Source: Anaerolineae bacterium | Lineage (GTDB): Bacteria; Chloroflexota; Anaerolineae; Promineifilales; Promineifilaceae | NCBI GenBank assembly: GCA_020848035.1 | Contig: JADLAX010000074.1 | Coordinates: 18,407 to 82,406, forward strand | Direction: 5' to 3' | DNA length: 64,000 nt | Part shown: positions 26,686-34,366 of the stretch, piece after piece | Position numbering within the stretch: position 1 is the first letter of the stretch | Layout of the letters: each line of letters starts with the position of its first letter | The notes under the pieces: generated by a model | Database searches by the model: none | What the model was told of the DNA's origin: nothing | The model's input: the letters and a program-made list of their open reading frames with translations, nothing else | Translations under genes and position numbers: made by a program

Positions 26686-29603
26686 CGCCCCACCTCCAGC
26701 AGCTGCGGCAAAACAAACTGGTCACCGGGCAGCGCCGCACCATCTTCGGCCACGATGGGCAGGCGCACGCCGCTGGCCGCCGGGTACAGCCCCAGCCTAA
26801 TCTGGTACGTGCCCGCTGGCGCATCTTCCGGCAGCGCAATGGCATATTCATCGATGATCACCTGCCCGTCGGCCCAGGTGTTGCCCGGCAGCCCACCCGG
26901 CCACTGGTCGCCCTGGGCCACAATTTGCCCATCTGGCCCCACCAGATGGACAAAGGTGGCTAAAATTTCGTCTGGCGGGCGGTCCACCTGCCAGAACAGG
27001 GTGAGCTGCACCGGAGTGCCGGGTACGGCCGTTACCGTCTCCAAATCATAGCCGCGCAAGCTAACCACATCGCCAAAGCGCAGCCAAACCGGCTGGCCCA
27101 CGTCATCGGGCAAGTTGAACAAGCGGTCTGGCGAGACGACGGTGAGCTGGCCAAGCTGAATGGCGGGAGTTTTGAGAGAACGGCCGTCACCCTCCACCAC
27201 TTCCACCTGCAAAGCATATGTGCCCGCCGCCAGCGCCGCCGGGACCGGCAGCGCATATTTTTCGTGAATCACCTGCCCCGCCTGCCACAAGGCGCTGTCA
27301 AACCGACTCAGCGGCACGGTGGCCAGCGGCACCTCATCGGCGCGGAATTGAAGTTGCAGGTTGCTCGGCAAAACGGCCGCTGCCTGCCAAAACAGATCCA
27401 CCGTAAAGTTTCCAGCTGTGAGCACGTTGGCGGGCAAATCGGTCTGGCCTAAAAACAGCAAAGCGCCGTCCAGGGTGGGCTGGGGTTGGGTCGTTAAGGT
27501 CAACAGTTCAGCATCCAACAGCGGCTGAGCTCTTAAATCAAGCTCAGCCAGCGGCTGAACGACACCGGCAAAACGGCCGTCTGCTGCCAAAACCGGCAAT
27601 TGCGCCCCACCCTCGGCGGCGAACAAGGTCAGCTCCACACGATAACGAGCCGGTGGTAAGCCTGGCGGCAGTTCCAGCGGGTAGCGCCAGATGGGCTGTT
27701 CATCTGGCTGCCAGTTTTCCGGATAAAAGTAGACTTCATTCAGCAGCGGCATTTCCAGCTGGGACCAAAGCTGGTCATTTTCATCCAGCAGGCGAAGCTG
27801 GACGTTGAAACGGCCGTCCACCGGCTGCACCAACTGCCACTGCCCATACACGTCGAGCGCCTCATCGTGAACGGCCGTACCCGCCGCCACCAAACGGATC
27901 TGCTCACCAAACTGGCTCGATTGTGGCTGCCAGGTTATATCTGGCGCGATGGGGTTGTCATTGGCAAAAATCCACGCCTGATCCGCGCCATCGTAACGAA
28001 TGACGTGCAGCAGCGTTTGCCCAAAGCGTAAATGCGCCGCGCCGAAATAAGAATCTTGATAACCGCCCAGTGTTTCCACCACGTAATCGGCTGTGGCCGC
28101 GTTGCTGCCATGGCGCACCAATGTTATGCCAGGAAAAAATGGCGCAAAGGCGGGACCGATGCCCGCCACGGCCGTTTTCTCGGCCGCGTCTGGTTGTTCA
28201 GCCAGCCACTGCGCCGCCGCACTCACCGCCTCGCCCCAGCCCAGCGGCATCACGCGCACAGCCAGCCTCGGGCCACCGACGAGTGGATTGTAGGCATTGA
28301 GCAGGTAGGGTACGGCCGTTCCCAGGTACAGCAGCCCAATAAGCGCACTGGCCACCGTAACACGCCGGGTCCAGGACGGCCGTTGCCGCAAAAAGACGCC
28401 CCAGCCCAGCGTCCCCAGCAAAAAGAGCAGCGGCAGTGCGGGCAGCAAATAGCGGTCGTACTTGCGCGTGGCAACCGTCAGCACAACCATCAAAAAGAGG
28501 GGCCAGGTGGCGGCGATGAGGCGATACGGCCGTTGCCACCACCCCACGGGCCAGCGCCGCCGCACACCTTGCCACAACCCCACCAACAACCCGGCGAACA
28601 CCACCGGATGCAGGCGAAAAGCCAGCGCCACCGGATAAAAAATCGAATCACCCGGATGATCCGTTAAAGTGATTCCCAGAAAAAACGTGGGGATTCGTAT
28701 TTCTTCAGACTCGTGGAACAGCGTGTTGAGAATGGTCTGGTAAACGGCCGTTGGCTGCGACCACAGCGCGGGCAGCAGCACAAACTGCACCAAAACGGCC
28801 GTCCCCAACCAAAGTAGCCCCATCGTGATAAATTGTCGCCACTGGCTGCGCCGGGCGAGCAGGCAAACCAGCAGCACCAAAGCCGTAAAAGCCCACAGCG
28901 TCAAAGCCGCCGATTTGGTTAACAGGGCACATCCAGCCGCCGCTCCAGAAACGGCCGTCAGCATAAATGGGACGCGGCGAAACGCGGCTGAACGCAGATT
29001 TTTGGTACTGTCCAGGGCTAAGGCCAGGGCCAGCAGGGAAATCGTGGTGAAGGTGGTCAGCAGGCCATCCAGGTGCAGCAGGCCAGACAACCCGGCCACA
29101 AACGGGTCCAACGCCAGCAGCCCGGCAAACACGGCGGCCAGCGCCACCGGCACCAATCGCCGCGCCAGCCAAAAAATCACGACGATGCCCAGGCTGTTAA
29201 AGATGGCAACGGCCGTTCGTCCTGCGCTCAAAAAAGTAGCCAGTTGGGGGAAAGCGGCCGTATTTTCCGGGGCCAGCCAGGCCAGGTGGGTGATCCAATC
29301 GTAGGTGGCGGCGGTAGACGGCCGTAGCCACAGCTGAATTTGCAGCCCAACCGCCCCCAACCAGGTCGTGATCACGCCGGGATGACCCGTGGTGAGCGTG
29401 TCCGCCCAGCGTCCCTCAGCCAGCGCCTGGTGAAACAACACCGAACGGTGTACCCAGTTTAGCTCGTCGGGTGTAATGTACCGGCCCAGGGGCAGCAATC
29501 GCGGCAGCAGCGCCACAAAAAAGAGCACGAGAACAAACAGAGGCGAGTGTGGGAAGTTAGACGGCCGTTGCCGCCGCAGAAACGATCTCATTCCCCCAAT
29601 CAT
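26682..29603 (-). CDS. GT39-like glycosyltransferase with repeated beta modules
   Basis: 973 residues from ATG 29603 (ATG 29591 is also possible). First gene of the overlapping three-gene operon. After an N-terminal membrane segment comes GRYITPDELNWVHRSV, the acidic GT-C loop, and TLTTGHPGVITTWLGAVG, the second-loop pattern of this branch. About 11 membrane segments reach to residue 420. Then several beta-rich modules follow. The last has VVSLRGYDLETVTAVPGTPV, LTLFWQVDRPPDEILATFVH and YQIRLGLYPAASGVRLPI, the same domain as in the other large proteins here. Likely acts in envelope glycan or protein glycosylation. The gene is dense in ACGGCCGT. Confidence 0.8.
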   Translation of the reverse strand: MIGGMRSFLRRQRPSNFPHSPLFVLVLFFVALLPRLLPLGRYITPDELNWVHRSVLFHQALAEGRWADTLTTGHPGVITTWLGAVGLQIQLWLRPSTAATYDWITHLAWLAPENTAAFPQLATFLSAGRTAVAIFNSLGIVVIFWLARRLVPVALAAVFAGLLALDPFVAGLSGLLHLDGLLTTFTTISLLALALALDSTKNLRSAAFRRVPFMLTAVSGAAAGCALLTKSAALTLWAFTALVLLVCLLARRSQWRQFITMGLLWLGTAVLVQFVLLPALWSQPTAVYQTILNTLFHESEEIRIPTFFLGITLTDHPGDSIFYPVALAFRLHPVVFAGLLVGLWQGVRRRWPVGWWQRPYRLIAATWPLFLMVVLTVATRKYDRYLLPALPLLFLLGTLGWGVFLRQRPSWTRRVTVASALIGLLYLGTAVPYLLNAYNPLVGGPRLAVRVMPLGWGEAVSAAAQWLAEQPDAAEKTAVAGIGPAFAPFFPGITLVRHGSNAATADYVVETLGGYQDSYFGAAHLRFGQTLLHVIRYDGADQAWIFANDNPIAPDITWQPQSSQFGEQIRLVAAGTAVHDEALDVYGQWQLVQPVDGRFNVQLRLLDENDQLWSQLEMPLLNEVYFYPENWQPDEQPIWRYPLELPPGLPPARYRVELTLFAAEGGAQLPVLAADGRFAGVVQPLAELDLRAQPLLDAELLTLTTQPQPTLDGALLFLGQTDLPANVLTAGNFTVDLFWQAAAVLPSNLQLQFRADEVPLATVPLSRFDSALWQAGQVIHEKYALPVPAALAAGTYALQVEVVEGDGRSLKTPAIQLGQLTVVSPDRLFNLPDDVGQPVWLRFGDVVSLRGYDLETVTAVPGTPVQLTLFWQVDRPPDEILATFVHLVGPDGQIVAQGDQWPGGLPGNTWADGQVIIDEYAIALPEDAPAGTYQIRLGLYPAASGVRLPIVAEDGAALPGDQFVLPQLLEVGR

Positions 29604-29707
29604 AGCGCAAAGCCTGTCAGGCGAATAATCTATTTATCCAACATCATCTCGACCAAACTGGGCCATGCAATCACAGTATGAACATCATTAACAGGAGTAC
29701 CGTTATA

Positions 29708-29735
29708 TTGCCTGCCCAATTAAACTCAGTATAAT
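29708..29735 (+). promoter_or_regulatory. putative sigma-70 type promoter for rpsA
   Basis: TTGCCT at 29708-29713 and TATAAT at 29730-29735 are 16 bp apart. Transcription would begin near 29742, leaving a leader of about 40 bases before the TTG start of rpsA. Confidence 0.55.
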
Positions 29736-29781
29736 CAGGGAAAATGCCCATGTTGGTAAAAGAAAGTGAGGACGAAGAGTT

Positions 29782-30930
29782 TTGAGTGACAACGTAGCAC
29801 AACTAGGAGGGGGCGAACACAGCCACCCAATGGAGTTTCTTCTAGCCGAGGAGCTCAACTTACCCAAAATTGGTGAAACACGTCGAGGTTGGGTAATCGA
29901 ACACCGTAATAATGCAATCCTGATCGATATTGGCGCAAAGTCAGAAGGTGTCATTTCTGGCGCTGAGCTGCAAAATATGGATGACGATACCCGCGAGCTG
30001 TTGGGCGTGGGGAATGAAGTGACGGTCTTTGTCGTCAATACAGAAGACCAGCACGGCAATGTCGTCGTTTCCTTTGCCAAAGCGGCCGAAGAAATGGACT
30101 GGACCCGCGCTGAAGAACTTTTAGCGTCGCAAGACGTCTATAAAGGCAAGATTATTGGTCAAAACAAGGGTGGCATCCTGGTTAAGTTGGGCCAGCTGCG
30201 CGGCTTCATTCCCAATTCACAAATCAGCCGCCGCCGTGGCAATGACGAAGGCAAGAGCAAACCAGCCACCAATATCATCCAAACCAAAGTCATTGAGGTG
30301 GATCGTAAGCGAGGCCGTTTAATCTTGTCTGAAAGAGCCGCCGAAAAAGAAGCGCGTCAGGCCAAACGGGCCCAACTGCTTAGCAGTCTGCGCGAAGGCA
30401 GCATCTTAAAAGGACGCGTAATCAACCTCGCCGACTTTGGCGCTTTCATTGATGTGGGCGGCGTGGAAGGATTGGTCCATTTGTCTGAACTGAGCTGGAA
30501 ACGTGTCAACGCTCCGGCCGACATTTTGGCTGTTGGTAATGAAGTTGAAGTGTATGTCCTGAATATTGATCAAGATCGGGAACGGCTGGCCCTCAGCTTG
30601 AAGCGTTTGGAACCAGATCCGTGGACCATCATTGATGAATATTACCAGGTTGGTCAATTGCTTGAGGCATCTATCACCAAGCTGACCAAATATGGGGCAT
30701 TCGCTCGACTGGACGACGATTACGCACTCGAAGGGTTGATTCATATCTCAGAGTTATCTGAGAATCATGTCAATCATCCGCGAGATGTAGTACAACCGTC
30801 ACAAACTGTAACCGTCCGCATTATCCGTGTGGACAAAGACCAACGACAGTTGGGTTTAAGTATCAAACAAGTTGTTTCTGACAAATTCGTCGAAGCAGAC
30901 CTGGAGAAATTAACAACTATCCAAGAGTAG
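29782..30930 (+). CDS. rpsA: 30S ribosomal protein S1
   Basis: 382 residues, starting at TTG 29782 after GAGGACGAAG. Four S1 (OB-fold) domains are seen at about residues 30-100 (GWVIEHRNNAILIDIGAKSE), 118-182 (GKIIGQNKGGILVKLGQLRG), 205-275 (GRVINLADFGAFIDVGGVEG) and 290-358 (EASITKLTKYGAFARLDDDY). Four domains with a normal start-to-end layout fits S1 of Gram-positive and Chloroflexota type rather than the six-domain E. coli form. S1 helps mRNA binding on the 30S subunit, which matters in a genome with weak Shine-Dalgarno sites. clpC follows on the same strand after 111 bases. Confidence 0.93.
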   Translation: MSDNVAQLGGGEHSHPMEFLLAEELNLPKIGETRRGWVIEHRNNAILIDIGAKSEGVISGAELQNMDDDTRELLGVGNEVTVFVVNTEDQHGNVVVSFAKAAEEMDWTRAEELLASQDVYKGKIIGQNKGGILVKLGQLRGFIPNSQISRRRGNDEGKSKPATNIIQTKVIEVDRKRGRLILSERAAEKEARQAKRAQLLSSLREGSILKGRVINLADFGAFIDVGGVEGLVHLSELSWKRVNAPADILAVGNEVEVYVLNIDQDRERLALSLKRLEPDPWTIIDEYYQVGQLLEASITKLTKYGAFARLDDDYALEGLIHISELSENHVNHPRDVVQPSQTVTVRIIRVDKDQRQLGLSIKQVVSDKFVEADLEKLTTIQE

Positions 30931-31041
30931 TCAGACGTGGAGGGGAGCCGCTTTTGTTTGTAAACGGCCGTAGCCACTGACATTGGAATAGTTGTTCACC
31001 TGGTCCGCGGAGTCGAATGGTGAGAACCGAGGTGAGCACGG

Positions 31042-33543
31042 GTGAACTCTAAAAATTGGGAACGTTTTACGCAACGCGCCAGGCGCGTGCTAAGTTTGGC
31101 CCAAGAAGAGGCTGAACGATTAAATCATAACTATATTGGCAGTGAGCATGTCCTGATTGGGCTGCTCCGGGAAGAAGGCGGTGTTGCGGGACGTGTGTTA
31201 AGGGAGCTAGGTCTGGATGCTGTGCGCGTTCAGGCCATGGTCGAAAGATTATCGGGTGGCCCCGGCACCAGAACCCCCTTCACCAAAATCGAACTTTCCC
31301 CAAGCACCAAGCGGGTACTGGAGCTGGCGGTTGAAGAAGCCCGCCGCATGGGACAGCACTACATTAGCACAGAACATCTGTTGCTGGGTCTGGCCCGGCA
31401 AAACGAAGGTTTAGCCATTGATGTTTTGCGCAAGTTTGGCATCAGTGCCGAGCAAATTCGGCGGCAAACCCGCCGGATGCTGCGCGAAAGTCCCGTGGCG
31501 TCAAGCGAAACAACCAGCAGCCCCCCTCCCCGCCGCAGCGCCAAAAAAGAAAAGAGTAAAACGCCAATGGTCGATCAACTGGCAACCGATCTAACCGCCC
31601 TGGCAGAAGAAAACAAGCTCGATCCCGTTATTGGACGGACAATGGAAATTGAGCGTGTGATTCAGATTTTGGCCCGCCGTACCAAGAACAATCCAGCGCT
31701 CATTGGCGAACCTGGGGTTGGAAAAACCGCCATCATTGAAGGGTTAGCCCAGCGCATTGTGGACGGCCGTGTGCCCGACATCTTGCACAACAAACGGGTC
31801 CTTCAGCTAGACGTAGGTAGTCTGGTGGCCGGTACGATGTACCGTGGCCAGTTTGAAGAACGCCTCAAGCGCGTGATCGAAGAGCTCAAATCGAGCGACG
31901 CCATCTTGTTTATTGACGAAGTGCACATGCTGGTTGGGGCCGGTTCGGCGGGCAGCTCGGTTGACGCGGCCAACATCTTAAAACCGGCGCTGGCCCGTGG
32001 TGAACTGCAAACCATTGGGGCCACCACCCTGGAAGAGTACCGCAAGTACATCGAAAGTGACGCCGCCCTGGAGCGCCGTTTCCAGCCCATCCACGTGGAT
32101 GAACCGACGCCAGAAGAAAGCATTGAGATTCTGCACGGCATCAAGGGCGCTTACGAAAAGCACCACAATCTGTTTATCACCGAAGAAGCGATTGAAGCGG
32201 CCGTTCATCTTTCAACCCGCTACGTAACCGAGCGTTTCCTGCCCGACAAAGCGATTGACCTGATTGATGAAAGCGCCTCACGGGTGCGCATGTATCGTGT
32301 GCCCCAGCCAGCGGACATTCGCGATGCGTATGATCAGCTGCGTGAAATTCGCGCCGAACGGATTCTGGCTGAAGACGACGGCCGTACCGAAGACGTCATG
32401 CACCTGAACGAGCGCGAAGAAGAAATTCAGCGCCAACTCGACCAGCTGCGCGCAGGCAGCGCGGAGCAAGAAAAGTCGGTCAGCGTCACCGCTGAAGACA
32501 TTGCTGAAGTGCTGTCGATGTGGACCGGCATTCCCATCTACCAGTTTACCCAAGAAGAGTCGGCCCGGCTGTTGGAAATGGAAACTGACCTGCGCAAGAG
32601 CATTGTGGGCCAGGGCGAAGCGATTGAAGCGATTGCCAAAGCGGTTCGTCGTGCGCGCGCCGGTCTCAAGGATCCACAGCGGCCGATTGGTTCCTTTATC
32701 TTTTTGGGTCCAACGGGCGTTGGCAAGACAGAGCTGACCAAAGCGTTGGCTAAGTTCCTCTTTGGCAGCGAAGATGCCCTGGTGCAGCTGGACATGTCTG
32801 AATTCATGGAGCGGCACAACGTGGCTCGGCTGGTGGGTTCACCGCCAGGGTACGTGGGCTATGAAGATGCTGGCCAATTGACGGAAGCGGTGCGGCGACG
32901 GCCGTATTCCATCATCGTCTTTGATGAAATTGAAAAGGCCCATCCCGAAACCTTCAACATCCTGCTGCAAATCATGGAAGAAGGCCACCTGTCAGACGCC
33001 AAGGGGCAAAAGATCAACTTCCGCAACACCATTATCATCATGACCTCTAACGTAGGGGCAGACACGATTCGTCGTGGGCCGAACCTGGGCTTTGCCTTCC
33101 AGCGTGATGATGCCGTGGTGTCGCAGGAACAGCACAAGGAAATGCGCAAGACCCTCATGGACGAGCTTAAGCGCAAGTTCCGCCCTGAATTCATTAACCG
33201 CGTCGACAGCATCATCGTTTTCCGCCAGCTGTCTAAAGAAGATATTCGCAAGATTGTGGATATTATTCTCGACGAAGTGAACCACCGGTTGGTCGAACAC
33301 GACCTGACCATTGCGGCAACCGATGCTGCCCGGGATTGGCTGGGTGAACATGGCTACGATGCCGAATTTGGCGCCAGACCGCTGCGGCGACTCATCCAAA
33401 CTGAAGTCGAAGATCGTTTGTCGGATGCCGTATTGGCAGGCCGCTTCTCAACTGATGACGTGGTAACCATCGACGTTGAAGAAGGTGGTATTGTGCTCAA
33501 ACACGAAAAAGAGGCAGCCTTGCCCGCCACTGATCCGGCATAG
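31042..33543 (+). CDS. clpC: ATP-dependent Clp protease ATP-binding subunit ClpC
   Basis: 833 residues from GTG 31042, with GAGGTGA at 31029-31035. The N-terminal double Clp_N repeat shows NHNYIGSEHVLIGLLREEGG and MGQHYISTEHLLLGLARQNE. AAA module 1 has Walker A GEPGVGKTA and AILFIDEVH. A short ClpC-type middle domain (EREEEIQRQLDQL) precedes AAA module 2 with GPTGVGKTEL and IIVFDEIEKAHPE. The ClpP-docking tripeptide LGF lies in RGPNLGFAF. Together with ClpP it unfolds and degrades proteins. No ctsR or mcsAB is beside it, unlike Firmicutes; the gene follows rpsA instead. A strong bidirectional terminator follows. Confidence 0.96.
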   Translation: MNSKNWERFTQRARRVLSLAQEEAERLNHNYIGSEHVLIGLLREEGGVAGRVLRELGLDAVRVQAMVERLSGGPGTRTPFTKIELSPSTKRVLELAVEEARRMGQHYISTEHLLLGLARQNEGLAIDVLRKFGISAEQIRRQTRRMLRESPVASSETTSSPPPRRSAKKEKSKTPMVDQLATDLTALAEENKLDPVIGRTMEIERVIQILARRTKNNPALIGEPGVGKTAIIEGLAQRIVDGRVPDILHNKRVLQLDVGSLVAGTMYRGQFEERLKRVIEELKSSDAILFIDEVHMLVGAGSAGSSVDAANILKPALARGELQTIGATTLEEYRKYIESDAALERRFQPIHVDEPTPEESIEILHGIKGAYEKHHNLFITEEAIEAAVHLSTRYVTERFLPDKAIDLIDESASRVRMYRVPQPADIRDAYDQLREIRAERILAEDDGRTEDVMHLNEREEEIQRQLDQLRAGSAEQEKSVSVTAEDIAEVLSMWTGIPIYQFTQEESARLLEMETDLRKSIVGQGEAIEAIAKAVRRARAGLKDPQRPIGSFIFLGPTGVGKTELTKALAKFLFGSEDALVQLDMSEFMERHNVARLVGSPPGYVGYEDAGQLTEAVRRRPYSIIVFDEIEKAHPETFNILLQIMEEGHLSDAKGQKINFRNTIIIMTSNVGADTIRRGPNLGFAFQRDDAVVSQEQHKEMRKTLMDELKRKFRPEFINRVDSIIVFRQLSKEDIRKIVDIILDEVNHRLVEHDLTIAATDAARDWLGEHGYDAEFGARPLRRLIQTEVEDRLSDAVLAGRFSTDDVVTIDVEEGGIVLKHEKEAALPATDPA

Positions 33544-33566
33544 GTTCTATCAACCTACAAATCACC

Positions 33567-33602
33567 AAAAAAAAGCCCTGGATATTCCAGGGCTTTTTTT
33601 TT
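33567..33602. terminator. bidirectional Rho-independent terminator
   Basis: GCCCTGGA 33575-33582 pairs with TCCAGGGC 33586-33593 around TAT, with eight A before and nine T after, so it works on both strands. It serves clpC (plus) and the converging LysM gene (minus). Confidence 0.93.
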
Positions 33603-33620
33603 GCCAACTTGCCAGATCAA

Positions 33621-33998
33621 TTATTCACACGGCGGAATATACAAAACCTGCCCCACTTCAATCAAGTTGTAGTTGTAAATCCGGTTGGAATCAGCCAGGA
33701 ATTTTGTATCTAAGCCATATAGGGAAGCAATTCCACCTAACGTCTCACCCGCCTGCACAATGTGGATGGTACGCGTACTGACAGGAGAAATATGGCCACC
33801 CAGTCCTATCGGTTCTGGTGTGTAGGTGGGAGGCAAACTGGGGGTTGCGGTTACTTCAACGCGGGGTGGCGCTTCTTGTTCGGCCGTTTCCTGGGCGTCA
33901 TCGGTCTCCTCGGTAGTGCCCCCACCCCCACCAGGCAGTTGCGCACACGCCACTGCCATCAGCGAAAGAAGTAAGATAAAAAGTAAGTATTTACGCAT
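33621..33998 (-). CDS. LysM-domain lipoprotein
   Basis: 125 residues from ATG 33998, with GAGGAGA a few bases upstream. The signal peptide MRKYLLFILLLSLMAVACAQ ends in a lipobox-like AVAC, so the mature protein should be lipid-anchored at Cys18. A Gly/Glu/Thr-rich linker leads to one C-terminal LysM domain at about residues 76-123 (IHIVQAGETLGGIASLYGLD, then NYNLIEVGQVLYIP). LysM domains bind GlcNAc-containing glycans such as peptidoglycan. It converges on clpC and shares its terminator; the kinase gene at 34367 diverges from it. Confidence 0.88.
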   Translation of the reverse strand: MRKYLLFILLLSLMAVACAQLPGGGGGTTEETDDAQETAEQEAPPRVEVTATPSLPPTYTPEPIGLGGHISPVSTRTIHIVQAGETLGGIASLYGLDTKFLADSNRIYNYNLIEVGQVLYIPPCE

Positions 33999-34329
33999 AA
34001 TGTCTCCTCATTTGCCTGACAAGAGCCACATCCCAAAACTCTCGAAAGATAAATGCCCCCTGTTCAACGGGGTACTGCACAGAATTTTGCTAAGCGATTC
34101 TCAGGTTCAGTTAAACATAATATGGGCCATTATAACAGAGGCATTTCAATTTTTGAAGATGCAATCATAAACTGAAGGTAACATAACCATACTGAAACTT
34201 TCGGGTGATGTCAAAAAACCGTCTATCCTAGCATAAAATTCTGGCAAAATTTCTGGCTTAAGCGCCGGAATGGGCACAAAGTTAGGACGTATGTACTAAG
34301 AACAGACGTGAATAAGACGGGAATAGCTC
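33999..34329. other. AT-rich divergent intergenic region
   Basis: Gap between the minus-strand LysM gene and the plus-strand kinase gene. On the minus strand a TATAAT-like hexamer lies opposite 34129-34134, but I find no good -35 partner. No ORF, repeat family or RNA structure that I recognise. Confidence 0.4.
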
Positions 34330-34359
34330 TTGTGAAGTAGCAAAAGCAAAACTTATAAT
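34330..34359 (+). promoter_or_regulatory. putative promoter giving a leaderless mRNA
   Basis: TTGTGA at 34330-34335 and a perfect TATAAT at 34354-34359 are 18 bp apart. The ATG of the kinase gene is at 34367, seven bases after the -10 box, where transcription itself should start. No Shine-Dalgarno is present. Confidence 0.6.
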
Positions 34360-34366
34360 TTGAAAG